A stretch of 64,000 bases of DNA. Source: BTUB01 sp963836585. GTDB taxonomy: Bacteria; Babelota; Babeliae; Babelales; Vermiphilaceae. The DNA lies in NCBI GenBank assembly GCA_963836585.1, contig CAWIJV010000001.1, forward strand, positions 248,001 to 312,000. Direction: 5' to 3'. Position numbers and translations under genes: made by a program. Numbering within the stretch: the first letter of the stretch is position 1; each line of letters opens with the position of its first letter. Positions 27,085 through 35,559 of the stretch are shown piece by piece. The notes under the pieces are model-generated. The model saw only the letters and a list, made by a program, of their open reading frames with translations, did not search any database and had not been told where the DNA came from.

Positions 27085-27486
27085 CTACAATAATTCCCGG
27101 AGCTTCAGCAGTTTCTGCTGCAAATCTAAAATGGTTTGTTCCAACTGCTCGCGAGATAATCCGGCCGTGTTGGCCGGTGAGGAATCCTGCTCAAGAGTAG
27201 TTTTATGTGATCCCATAATCTTGCCTTCATCAATACCCGGTTTGCGCAGTTTGAGCCGCTCTTTGATCTGCTGTTTGGCGCCAGCAATAGTGAATCCTTT
27301 TTTATACAGGAGCTCTTTGATGAGTGAAAATTTTTCAATATCATGATCATCATAGAATCGCTGTCCGCCCGTTGAGCGGGTGGTGCGCATATCAAACTCT
27401 TTTTCCCAGAATCTGATCACAAATTTCTCCACACTCAAATGGTGCGCTAATTCGCCAATGCGGAATTGTCTTTTTTGCATTTTCAT
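27085..27486 (-). CDS. MerR-family transcriptional regulator
   Basis: The 133-residue protein has an N-terminal winged-helix MerR domain: FRIGELAHHLSVEKFVIRFW, then TRSTGGQRFYDDHDIEKFSL, IKELLYKKGFTIAGAKQQI. A C-terminal coiled coil for dimerisation ends it (REQLEQTILDLQQKLLKLRE). There are no metal-binding Cys, so it is of the short type found near cell-division or ribosomal genes in many bacteria. Targets are unknown. Confidence 0.88.
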   Translation of the reverse strand: MKMQKRQFRIGELAHHLSVEKFVIRFWEKEFDMRTTRSTGGQRFYDDHDIEKFSLIKELLYKKGFTIAGAKQQIKERLKLRKPGIDEGKIMGSHKTTLEQDSSPANTAGLSREQLEQTILDLQQKLLKLRELL

Positions 27487-27686
27487 ACTCGATCCTTTTG
27501 TACGTTATATTCTTAATTTTAAAGGGAGTCCCTAATAGATATACCAAAATAGTTAAAATAGAGCATTATTTTTCTTACAAAAGTTAATATATGAGCCTGG
27601 TAAAAGGAGCAATTTTTTAGTAGTATGATCGATGTATTCCCCTAAAACAACCCCTTTTTTCCTCTTTGGCCAAGGATATGAGTATT

Positions 27687-29216
27687 ATGAATATGAGAGA
27701 TTTTTTATTGCCGCTCACGCTAGCGCTTCTAACCACCTGGGCAGTGCAATATTTTGTTTTTAACCGATATGCTGCTTCACCTGCATCAACGGGCACGGTG
27801 CAATCAGGGCAGACCTTCGTGGCTCCTGCACATCAGGTGGAAACGCGTCCACTGCGTCGCGAGGTTGATTTTATTGCGCAGGGAGATCAAGCCGAGCAGC
27901 GCACGGTGATAGAAACGCCGCAGGCGCTCTACACCTTCTCTACCGGTGGCGCGAGTTTAACCCAACTTACTTTTAAGCGTGTTGCCGATGGCAAGCCGAT
28001 TCTTATCAACACTATCGAGCCACAGAATGCACAAGCGCGCGACACGCGCACCTTTTTAGTAGCGCTGGATACTGATACTCCTTATTATTATCAGCTGGTG
28101 AATCAGCGCCGAGTGGAAGGAGCCACGCAGCTGCGCTATCGTGCACAGACTCCTGGCGCAATTATTGAGAAGCTTTTCACGGTATACGATACTAAATTTC
28201 AAATCGATGTTGATCTCACCATAAGCCCGATCAATCAAACGATCCAAGCGCGGCTTTTATATGCCGGGCCGGTGATGGCGCAAGTAAAAGATGATACTAT
28301 TTCTGCGGTTTTTAACACCGAAAAAGGATCACTTTCAAAAGAGTCTTTTTCAAAAACTGATCTTAATAAAGGATGGTTGATGCCATCGGTGTTTGGCGCT
28401 GAAGATAAATATTTTGTGCATGCGCTCGTTACTGATGAGAATAGATTCGCGCAGCGTGCCTATTATGCTCTCCGCGATAATCAGCTGATTGCTATTCTTG
28501 AAGCTGCGCCGGCCAGCAGTGCCGCCAGTTGGCATATGGCATTTTATGTTGGGCCAAAAGATGAGCAGGCGATGGCAATCGTTGATCCGCGCTTGGAGCA
28601 GCTGCTCGATTATTCAGGATTGCTGGCGCCACTGTCTCGTCTCTTGCTCATGATTTTGAATTATTTATATAATTTTCTGCACAATTATGGCTGGGCAATT
28701 GTGATGATGACATTCCTGATCAATCTGCTGTTGCTGCCGCTGAATATCAAGAGTGCGCGCAGCATGAAGAAAGATGCGGAGTTTCAAAAAAAGTTGGCCT
28801 ACATTCAGCAGCGCTATAAAGATGATCCGGATAAGTTAGCGCATGAGCGGGCCGAGTTGATGAGCAAGAATGGCATTCCCTTATTGGGCGGCTGCTTGCC
28901 AAAGCTACTGCAGTTTCCGATATTTATTGCCTTGAACCGCGTGCTTTCCAATTCTATTCAGATGTATAAAGCGCCGTTTTTATGGATCAGTGATTTATCG
29001 GCCAAAGATCCCTATTATATTTTACCGTTGGGACTATTTATGGGCATGATCATGCAATCAACTGCCACCGAGCCTAAGCAGCGCTTTACCATGATTGCGG
29101 TCGCTATGGTGGTTGGTGCGGTGGCAACCAATTTTTCAGCCGGCTTATGTTTGTATATTTTAGTAGGCGTGCTTTTGATGAGCATTCAAACATACGTGCA
29201 ATCGAGATGGATATAA
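27687..29216 (+). CDS. yidC: Membrane protein insertase YidC
   Basis: The 509-residue protein inserts inner-membrane proteins alone or with SecYEG. It has an N-terminal membrane anchor (FLLPLTLALLTTWAVQYFVF), a periplasmic beta-sandwich domain (about 50-310; FSTGGASLTQLTFK, TISPINQTIQARLLYAGP) as in Gram-negative YidC, and the conserved YidC/Oxa1 core (NYGWAIVMMTFLINLLLLPL; GGCLPKLLQFPIFIALNRVL; YILPLGLFMGMIMQ). The ATG at 27687 has AAGGAT nine bases upstream; 27678 is too close to it. recR follows after 19 bases. Confidence 0.94.
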   Translation: MNMRDFLLPLTLALLTTWAVQYFVFNRYAASPASTGTVQSGQTFVAPAHQVETRPLRREVDFIAQGDQAEQRTVIETPQALYTFSTGGASLTQLTFKRVADGKPILINTIEPQNAQARDTRTFLVALDTDTPYYYQLVNQRRVEGATQLRYRAQTPGAIIEKLFTVYDTKFQIDVDLTISPINQTIQARLLYAGPVMAQVKDDTISAVFNTEKGSLSKESFSKTDLNKGWLMPSVFGAEDKYFVHALVTDENRFAQRAYYALRDNQLIAILEAAPASSAASWHMAFYVGPKDEQAMAIVDPRLEQLLDYSGLLAPLSRLLLMILNYLYNFLHNYGWAIVMMTFLINLLLLPLNIKSARSMKKDAEFQKKLAYIQQRYKDDPDKLAHERAELMSKNGIPLLGGCLPKLLQFPIFIALNRVLSNSIQMYKAPFLWISDLSAKDPYYILPLGLFMGMIMQSTATEPKQRFTMIAVAMVVGAVATNFSAGLCLYILVGVLLMSIQTYVQSRWI

Positions 29217-29235
29217 AAATTTAAGGAGAGGCAAA

Positions 29236-29838
29236 ATGTTGCACGATACCCCATCGCTTGCCAAGCTGCTAAAAACATTGCAGCAGGTGCCGTATTTGGC
29301 ATCAAAAAATATTTATCGTGTGGCAAGTTATTTTTTGCATATGGATGAGCAGCGCATTGATCAATTTTGCGCGGCGCTCAAAGAAGCAAAAAGTAATGTT
29401 ACGCAGTGCAGTGTCTGTTTTTCCTGGCGCGAGAGAGAGCGCAACTGCTCGCTGTGCGCCAATGCGCGGCGTGATCAAGCAATCATTTGCGTGGTCGAAA
29501 CATGGCAAGAATTTTTAGCGATTGAAAAAACAGGCGGATACACCGGCGCATATCATATATTAGGAGGCGCGATTTGCCCGCTTGAGGGTATTGGGCCTGA
29601 AAATCTGAATATTATTCCGCTTATCAAAAGAGTTGAGCAGGGCAGCATACAAGAAATAATTTTGGCTACCAATCAGACGCCCGAGGGTGAAGCAACGGCT
29701 TCTTATATTGCCGCAAAGTTAAAACATATGCCGGTCAAAATTTCATGCCTAGCGCGTGGAATTCCCGTCGGCTCATCAATTGAATCAATGGACCGCGTAA
29801 CGGTGTATAAGGCGTTATCGGAACGTAGGCCTTTTTAA
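29236..29838 (+). CDS. recR: Recombination protein RecR
   Basis: The 200-residue protein loads RecA at gaps with RecF/RecO. It has the helix-hairpin-helix N-terminus (SLAKLLKTLQQVPYLASKN), a zinc finger with C-x2-C...C-x2-C (CSVCFSWRERERNCSLC), a TOPRIM domain (IICVVETWQEFLAIEKTGGY; YHILGGAICPLEGIGPENL) and the terminal LARGIPVGSSIES motif. GGAG lies ahead of the ATG. Confidence 0.95.
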   Translation: MLHDTPSLAKLLKTLQQVPYLASKNIYRVASYFLHMDEQRIDQFCAALKEAKSNVTQCSVCFSWRERERNCSLCANARRDQAIICVVETWQEFLAIEKTGGYTGAYHILGGAICPLEGIGPENLNIIPLIKRVEQGSIQEIILATNQTPEGEATASYIAAKLKHMPVKISCLARGIPVGSSIESMDRVTVYKALSERRPF

Positions 29839-29850
29839 GGAAAAAAATCA

Positions 29851-31200
29851 ATGGACAATCATCTCTTCTCACTGCGCGCAAAAGATCTGCTCAGCATGAT
29901 TGCGCAAGAATATAAAGCGCACGATGGCGCGCTGCTTCTTTTTGGCGGCTTTGAACATAGTGGCACCGTATTTCGCCAAGAAAGTTCATTTTACTATGTC
30001 ACCGGCATCAGCGAGCCGGGAACAGTTGCGCTCTATCCGCTCAAGGGCGCATCAACATTGTATGTTCCTAATCATGGTGACAATCGCGCATCATGGGTGC
30101 ATACACCCGTTGCGCTTACGCAAGCAAATGCCAAGAAATTAGGATTTGATGCCATTACGCCGCTCGGCGCGGTGGCGCCCGGATATCAGCTCTATCCGTT
30201 TTCAGATATCAGCTGCTATGAGAAGCTGATTAAGGATCTTTCGGGGCTCGTGGCCAGCGGTAAAAAGATTTTCACCCTTATGCCAAACAATGCGCACGAA
30301 TATATCGAGCAGCGGCAGATGATTGCGCGGCTTGATACCGTGATACCAAACTTTAAAAATTCATGCATCGATATTTCTGGATTGGTTGCGCTGATGCGGC
30401 GCAAAAAAGATATGCGTGAAATAGAAACAATCTATAAAGCGGTGGAAATTACCATCCTTGCGCAAGGCGCGGCAGCACAATCGATTGGCCAGGGCATCAA
30501 AGAATGTGAAGTGCAAGCCAGCCTTGAATATATGTTCACCGGTTCGCAAGCGCGGGCGGCATTCCCCAGCATTGTGGCTGCCGGCAAAAATGCTACCATT
30601 TTGCACTATCATCAAAATAGCGCTGAGCTTGCCAATGGCCAGCTCGTGGTGGTGGATATTGGCGCCGAGTATGATTACTACTGCGCCGATCTCACCCGCA
30701 CCTATCCGGTTTCGGGAGCTTTCACCAAACGGCAAAAAGAGTTGTATAATCTCGTGCTGGCAACGCAAGAGCATGTGGCAGGATTGGCCAAGCCGGGTAT
30801 GTGGCTGAATAATAAAGAGAAGCCGGAAAAATCGCTCCATCATTTAGCAAAAAAATTCTTGGATGAGCGTGGCGGCTACGGGAAATATTTTATTCATGGC
30901 ATTGGTCACTTTTTAGGCATCGATGTGCATGATGTGGGCAATGGTGCCGATCCGCTGCAAGATGGTGACGTGTTTACCATCGAACCGGGAATCTATATTC
31001 CTGAAGAGCAGATTGGCATTCGCATTGAAGATAACTATTGGATGGCAAAAGATGGCCTGATCTGCTTGAGTGAAGCGTTGCCTAAACGTGCTGAAGATAT
31101 TGAGGCGCTCATGCAAGAGGTTGAAGAAACAGAAACAGAGGCAGATTTTGATCTGCCTCTGTCTGAAGATTTTGAAGATTCGGATTTAGCGGAAGGCTAA
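29851..31200 (+). CDS. pepP: Xaa-Pro aminopeptidase (M24B family)
   Basis: The 449-residue enzyme removes N-terminal residues before proline. The N-terminal domain (about 1-165) has FRQESSFYYVTGISEPG. The pita-bread domain has the metal ligands in VDIGAEYDYYCADLTRTYP, GIGHFLGIDVHD, FTIEPGIYI and IRIEDNYW. The last 30 residues are an acidic tail (EVEETETEADFDLPL and on) absent from typical PepP. The gene starts 12 bases after recR. DNA for the tail forms an 11 bp hairpin (31135-31162). Confidence 0.94.
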   Translation: MDNHLFSLRAKDLLSMIAQEYKAHDGALLLFGGFEHSGTVFRQESSFYYVTGISEPGTVALYPLKGASTLYVPNHGDNRASWVHTPVALTQANAKKLGFDAITPLGAVAPGYQLYPFSDISCYEKLIKDLSGLVASGKKIFTLMPNNAHEYIEQRQMIARLDTVIPNFKNSCIDISGLVALMRRKKDMREIETIYKAVEITILAQGAAAQSIGQGIKECEVQASLEYMFTGSQARAAFPSIVAAGKNATILHYHQNSAELANGQLVVVDIGAEYDYYCADLTRTYPVSGAFTKRQKELYNLVLATQEHVAGLAKPGMWLNNKEKPEKSLHHLAKKFLDERGGYGKYFIHGIGHFLGIDVHDVGNGADPLQDGDVFTIEPGIYIPEEQIGIRIEDNYWMAKDGLICLSEALPKRAEDIEALMQEVEETETEADFDLPLSEDFEDSDLAEG

Positions 31201-31208
31201 TACTTTGT

Positions 31209-31291
31209 GATGGTTCGATACGATTGCTTCGCAATCACTCACCATGTGTAGTCTACACATCCTGAGTGCGAGCGCAGCGAGGTATCGAAGG
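31209..31291. repeat. Dispersed palindromic repeat element
   Basis: Ends TGGTTCGATACGA and GAGGTATCGAAGGAT are inverted relative to each other. Internal palindromes are GATTGCTTCGCAATC and TGTGTAGTCTACACA, then CCTGAGTGCGAGCGCAGCGAGG. It fills the gap between two converging genes. Confidence 0.85.
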
Positions 31292-31292
31292 A

Positions 31293-31775
31293 TTACTTGC
31301 GTAAGCCACTAAGCCAATTGCTGCACAGCACCGTAGCAATCCCGATTGCTGCCAGTCCGGCGCCAATGGTATATTTCATCGGCTTTTTAGCAGCCTTATC
31401 ATTCAAGAGCGTGTGAGTGATAATGCCTAAGCCACATGCAGCGGTGATTACGCCTGTCGCGCAAATGCCGGCAGACAAAATGCCTTTGTATACCAAATCA
31501 TTGATTGAATTAGAAAGCCTGTTAACAGCAGGTGCTCCCCAAAAGCCGACATAATGGATTGATGCGGCTGCGCGATCGAGTGAATCAGAGATATTATCAA
31601 CGCGATCACCGATGCCAAAATTAGGGGTCGGAATTTCTGGAAATTTTGGTAGCTGTGCAACGGTCACTTGCCCATTATTAAAGAAAGGGACAAATGCTGC
31701 TAAAACTGCGGTATATGCCTGTGCTTGGCCGATAGCCAGCAAGGCGATTAAACTGATTTTTGAGTAAAAGTTCAT
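31293..31775 (-). CDS. Small exported protein with two C-terminal membrane helices
   Basis: The 160-residue protein starts at 31775 (GGAG 8-9 bases upstream). A signal peptide ends IGQAQAY. A polar stretch with NFGIGDRVDNISDSLDRAA follows, then two hydrophobic helices (GILSAGICATGVITAACGLG and YTIGAGLAAIGIATVLC) and a short basic end (NWLSGLRK). No family was recognised. The layout of signal peptide, amphipathic stretch and two helices is also seen in the gene at 33661-34200. It follows the RBR gene on the same strand with a gap of 17 bases, so the two may be co-transcribed. Confidence 0.7.
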   Translation of the reverse strand: MNFYSKISLIALLAIGQAQAYTAVLAAFVPFFNNGQVTVAQLPKFPEIPTPNFGIGDRVDNISDSLDRAAASIHYVGFWGAPAVNRLSNSINDLVYKGILSAGICATGVITAACGLGIITHTLLNDKAAKKPMKYTIGAGLAAIGIATVLCSNWLSGLRK

Positions 31776-31792
31776 AGTTTTCTCCATATTAG

Positions 31793-33379
31793 TTAATGCG
31801 TTTCTGCTATTTGTCTAAGGCGATTCGCGTGAGCTTCTCGCATGTGCTCATTAAGACGTCTTATCAGATCATCCATGAGATCAGGGCGATCACTATGAAA
31901 TGATATGCCAAGATTGTTGTTGACAGCCATTATGCCCCATACTTCACGACGCTGGTATAAAAAGGTTTGCACTATTTGAACGATTTCATGGTTAGAAAGA
32001 GCACGATTAAATATGATGTGGTAAAGTGGGTGCTGTTGCCCTTGAACTCGTATGCTATTGTGACTTTGCACTTGAGGTGCATTTGCAATCACTGGTGCAG
32101 CCGCGGGTGCTGCTTGTTGCGGTTGCTCAAATTGGTGATTTCTAAACTGAGCACTTGCGCGATCAAGAGCTGCTTGGAACTGCTCGCGATTCATTGATGT
32201 TTCAAAGTAATTATCTTGTAGCAAAATCATATCTTGAGGATTTTGTGCTATAAGAGTAGCGTTGAACTGAGCGATAAACTGTGGGGTTACCGGGCGGGTA
32301 AAGCGTATTGATCCTGCCAGTAAACCATCCTCATTAATCCTAATATCTGTAAGTGCTGCTTTGAATGGTTCTAAGCGTTCTAATTCTGCAAACCAGTGCT
32401 GATATCCATCCTGGTTATGTTCCAGATGATTAGTAATGCGGGCGGACCATTCACCTTGTTGTTCGCATGATAGTTGCATAAAGCGGTTTACAAAATCATA
32501 TTCTCCCAGATCAATTGTATGAGCAAAACCGCGGGGATCGCTTGCAAATAATAAATGATGGTTTTCCATGGTGATTTGAATGTGCTGTTCTGGTTGCTGC
32601 TGCACTGGTCTCAATGGATTACTAGCACGATTCTGGCAGTCATAATAGTTGTTATGGCCTTGCCATGCTCGCAAGCAGTTCCAGCAATAATGGTATTGGC
32701 AATTGGTACATTTCATATGCATGCAGCCTTCATTTTTCTCAATTCGGGTGCCGCATTGTGGGCATGGTTTGGTATTTGCCAGAGCCCATTGTTCGTTAGC
32801 TCTTTCCTGCGCATTTCTATCGTTTGCTAATTTTCTTTCATTTTCAGATTGTTGGCAGCTTTTAGTTGCCGGGTGGGCATGTAAACACTGACCACAATAG
32901 ACTTGCTTACATTCAGGGCATTCGTGCGTAAATGGTCCACGTTCATTAATAAAGCTAAAGCCGCAATTTCGCGTTGGGCAATATTTGGTATTTTTCTGCT
33001 TGCTCAACCAATCTCTAAACTGGATCTCATCGATTGCAGTCTGATGATTTTTATCATAAAAGATTCTTTTTAAGTCGGCCAATTCGATCGGCTTTTTGCA
33101 TGAAGGATCGATGCATTTGAGCGCATCGGCACGTTTTTCATCGATGGCAACTTGAATGCTATTTCGCAAACATGCCAAGCAGTATTTATGCCCGCATGAT
33201 AATTTTCGACAGTCAATTTCATGCTTTTCATCAAAGCAGACCATACAGGTATGCTTTTTTGCATTAGCAGGAATGGCAGCGGCCGGTTTAGCTTTTGGCG
33301 CTAAATGGGGCGGCCGTTCCATGGCCAGCACTGGCGCGCTAATTAATAAGATCAGGGATACATAATTCGTTTTTAACAT
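31793..33379 (-). CDS. Secreted RBR (RING-IBR-RING) E3 ubiquitin-ligase homologue
   Basis: The 528-residue protein starts at 33379 (GGAGG upstream) with a signal peptide ending PVLAME. RING1: C45, C48, C62, H64, C67, C70, C89, C94. IBR: C134, C139, C154, C157, C162, C165, H169, C175. RING2: C206, C209, C224, C227, C232, C235, H242, C248, with C219 in EKNEGCMHMKC at the place of the catalytic Cys of parkin (EKNGGCMHMKC). RBR ligases take ubiquitin from E2 onto that Cys, then onto the target. Bacteria have no ubiquitin system, so the likely role is to act in a eukaryotic host. The rest (about 260-528) is unlike anything I recognise and may bind the target. Confidence 0.9.
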   Translation of the reverse strand: MLKTNYVSLILLISAPVLAMERPPHLAPKAKPAAAIPANAKKHTCMVCFDEKHEIDCRKLSCGHKYCLACLRNSIQVAIDEKRADALKCIDPSCKKPIELADLKRIFYDKNHQTAIDEIQFRDWLSKQKNTKYCPTRNCGFSFINERGPFTHECPECKQVYCGQCLHAHPATKSCQQSENERKLANDRNAQERANEQWALANTKPCPQCGTRIEKNEGCMHMKCTNCQYHYCWNCLRAWQGHNNYYDCQNRASNPLRPVQQQPEQHIQITMENHHLLFASDPRGFAHTIDLGEYDFVNRFMQLSCEQQGEWSARITNHLEHNQDGYQHWFAELERLEPFKAALTDIRINEDGLLAGSIRFTRPVTPQFIAQFNATLIAQNPQDMILLQDNYFETSMNREQFQAALDRASAQFRNHQFEQPQQAAPAAAPVIANAPQVQSHNSIRVQGQQHPLYHIIFNRALSNHEIVQIVQTFLYQRREVWGIMAVNNNLGISFHSDRPDLMDDLIRRLNEHMREAHANRLRQIAETH

Positions 33380-33615
33380 GATAACCTCCATATTCAGTTA
33401 ATACTCTATTTCTATTACTAATTCTACCTATTTTATTCAGATTGTCAATTATTTATAATAGAAATTAAGGCTTAAAAAGCCCTTAAAAACAGCCCTAATA
33501 GGCCATAAAAGGGGTCTAAATGGGAAGGGGCAAAAAGGGCTCTTTTAGGATAGCTTTGGCCTAGGGGCAGATTTGGCCTGATTTTGCCTATAAATTAGGT
33601 ATTTTTGGGTAAAAA

Positions 33616-33660
33616 CCCTTCGATAGGCCCCTGCGGGGCTACTCAGGGCGAGCGGGGGAC
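33616..33660. repeat. Short dispersed palindromic repeat element
   Basis: CCCTTCGATAGGCCCCTGCGGGGCTACTCAGGGCGAGCGGGGGA has the CCTTCGAT end and a GCCCCTGCGGGGC palindrome, as in the element at 44884. It lies just beyond the stop of the gene at 33661. The rest of the gap back to 33380 is A-rich with runs of AAGGG and TTGGCCT; I see no gene in it. Confidence 0.65.
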
Positions 33661-34200
33661 TCAGCTGGCCGCTCCAACCAGCCTATCGCTGGTTAAGATC
33701 AGGGTAAGCCCAGAGGCCATCAGGAGGGCGCTAATCACATACCGATTGGCTAGAATATGATACCAGGGGAGCTCTTTTTTATCAGGGCTATCGGTGGTCT
33801 CCGGTTTCATCAGGGTATAAAGCAGAAGTATGAGGCCGCCCAGGGTAAGGGCCCCACCGGCTCCGGCGATCATCCAGGTTTTTACCATGCTATTTCCCGC
33901 TGATTGCAGCTGCTGGATACTCTCCGGGCTCATTTTCATGGTATGGTTCACCCCTTTGGTGCTCATATCATGAGTAAAATCTTTAAGATCATGATGCACC
34001 GTAGTGCCATTCTTGGAAAAGTTCCTGAGTGCTTCCGCTAAAATATCAGCATTATCAAAGGTGTTGGGGAGCCAGCTTTCCAGCCATCCGCGTTGGGCGG
34101 CCGCATTATTTTGCACCGGGAGGGTAGCAGGATTTTCCATGGTGAATGTGTTTGAAGTGAATAAGATAATAACAAGAAGAGAATAAGAATGTAATTTCAT
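33661..34200 (-). CDS. Small exported protein with two C-terminal membrane helices
   Basis: The 179-residue protein has a signal peptide (MKLHSYSLLVIILFTSNTFT, then MEN). A polar region with HHDLKDFTHDMSTKGVNHT follows, then two hydrophobic helices (MIAGAGGALTLGGLILLLY and YVISALLMASGLTLILTS) joined by a charged loop (KPETTDSPDKKELPW). It ends DRLVGAAS. The layout matches the gene at 31293-31775 without clear sequence identity. Function unknown; it lies between the RBR gene and the ankyrin array on the same strand. Confidence 0.7.
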   Translation of the reverse strand: MKLHSYSLLVIILFTSNTFTMENPATLPVQNNAAAQRGWLESWLPNTFDNADILAEALRNFSKNGTTVHHDLKDFTHDMSTKGVNHTMKMSPESIQQLQSAGNSMVKTWMIAGAGGALTLGGLILLLYTLMKPETTDSPDKKELPWYHILANRYVISALLMASGLTLILTSDRLVGAAS

Positions 34201-34262
34201 ATAATTCCCTGTTTTAAAGTACAGATTCTATTTCACTGTAACAAAAAACAGAGGAAATTGCG

Positions 34263-34877
34263 CTAGTCTAACTTTTTAGACTGCAAAAGCCTTACAATAT
34301 CTTGATGGCCATTTTCGAGGGCAATATCTTTGGCTGTTTTACCTTTTCTATTGCGATGAGTGGGATTAGCTCCGGCCTCAAGAAGAATTTTTACTATTTC
34401 AGGATTGCCACCTCGAGCAGCTTTGATGAGCGCCGTGTTGCCAAAAATATCTTCTTGCTCAATCCATGCTCTTGCTTTCAGGAGTAGGTATACTGCATCG
34501 ATATTGTTGCTGAGAGTAGCTTCCATTAATGCAGTAGTGCCTTGGTTATCAGGTATGTTAACATCTGCTTTTGCTTGTAATAGCGCATGCGCTATGCTAT
34601 CACGATTGTAACCAGCTGCTCTATGTAGGGCTGTTTCTCCAAATTGATTTTTCATATCAATGTCTGCGCCTTCTCTAATAAGCTCCTGAACTTTTGGTAG
34701 ATAAGGAGTAGGGGAAGAAAAAGATTCTTCCAGCATTCGTGCCCACTGAGCATTTGCCTGCTCAACGCTCATCATCGGCGCTTCATACTGTTCTCGCTTG
34801 CGCTTAATCATCGCATGCAGTGGTGCGCTACTGCCAATGAGCGCTGTGATCAAAAATAATTTTGCAAATCTTTTCAC
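34263..34877 (-). CDS. Secreted ankyrin-repeat protein, array gene 6 (last)
   Basis: The 204-residue protein has a GTG start with GAGGTTATC directly upstream. The signal peptide (FAKLFLITALIGSSAPLHAM) is followed by a basic KRKREQ patch and a linker. Four ankyrin repeats occupy about 70-204: FGETALHRAAGYNRDSIAHA, TTALMEATLSNNIDAVYLLL, FGNTALIKAARGGNPEIVKI and KGKTAKDIALENGHQDIVRL. The N-terminal coding part is almost identical to that of array gene 3 (36288 end). As the last of six genes it probably depends on the promoter upstream of 38114. Confidence 0.88.
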   Translation of the reverse strand: MKRFAKLFLITALIGSSAPLHAMIKRKREQYEAPMMSVEQANAQWARMLEESFSSPTPYLPKVQELIREGADIDMKNQFGETALHRAAGYNRDSIAHALLQAKADVNIPDNQGTTALMEATLSNNIDAVYLLLKARAWIEQEDIFGNTALIKAARGGNPEIVKILLEAGANPTHRNRKGKTAKDIALENGHQDIVRLLQSKKLD

Positions 34878-34885
34878 GATAACCT

Positions 34886-35551
34886 CTATTTTATTTTTCT
34901 TGGCGGTTCAAGAAGTTCCAGAATTTTTTGCTTGCCATTTCGACGGGCCATGTCTGCTGCCGTTTCCCCATATCTATTTGTTATAGTTCTATCGGCGCCT
35001 GCATCAAGAAGAAGGTGTACTATAGCGGGCGAATCATCATAAACGGCATTCAAATCATCATAAACGGCACTCATTAATGGAGTGGTTCCCATGTCATTTT
35101 GTGCATTAACATTTGCTCCTGCATCGATGAGCATTCTCGTGTAGGCCAAGTTTGCCGGTCCAACAGTAGCCAGAATTAAAGCAGTGCTGCTAGTGCGATC
35201 CGGTATGTTGGGATCAGCTCCTGCGTCTAACAGAATGTGCGCTATATCTGGATGAGATTGATTAAGCCCGTGATCGTGCTGTATGGTGCGCACTAAGATT
35301 GTTTTACCATCATGGCCTCGCATATTTACATCTGCTCCGGCCGCAATAAGTTTTTTAATTTTTTCCGCTGAAAATGGTTTGCCTTGATAGAGCATCTGTG
35401 CCCATTCTTTATTTGCATTTTCTTTGGTCAATTTCGTTGAAGATAAATATTTTGAAGCTTGTGGACGACCAAATGGCCTTTGCATAGCCGGAGCAAGCGA
35501 GTGGCCTGCCATGAGTGCTGTGATAAAAAATAATTTTGTTATTTTCTTCAT
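34886..35551 (-). CDS. Secreted ankyrin-repeat protein, array gene 5
   Basis: The 221-residue product has a signal peptide (MKKITKLFFITALMAGHSLA). It has about four ankyrin repeats, the last ending with a TNRYGETAADMARRNGK segment shared with gene 4. Within it AVYDDLN is duplicated in tandem (NAVYDDSP), caused by a 21-base tandem repeat at 35032-35073. ATG start with GAGGTTATC upstream; the next gene starts 8 bases after its stop. Confidence 0.88.
   Translation of the reverse strand: MKKITKLFFITALMAGHSLAPAMQRPFGRPQASKYLSSTKLTKENANKEWAQMLYQGKPFSAEKIKKLIAAGADVNMRGHDGKTILVRTIQHDHGLNQSHPDIAHILLDAGADPNIPDRTSSTALILATVGPANLAYTRMLIDAGANVNAQNDMGTTPLMSAVYDDLNAVYDDSPAIVHLLLDAGADRTITNRYGETAADMARRNGKQKILELLEPPRKIK
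35032..35073. repeat. 21-base tandem duplication within an ankyrin gene
   Basis: Two copies of a 21-base unit beginning AATCATCATAAACGGCA differ at one base. The paralogue at 36447 has one copy. It adds seven residues to the loop of an ankyrin repeat. Confidence 0.85.
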
Positions 35552-35559
35552 GATAACCT

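Noticed and set aside
27487..27686. Small gene between the MerR gene and yidC
   Set aside because: No frame above 30 codons with a start and ribosome site; probably the promoter region of the two divergent genes.
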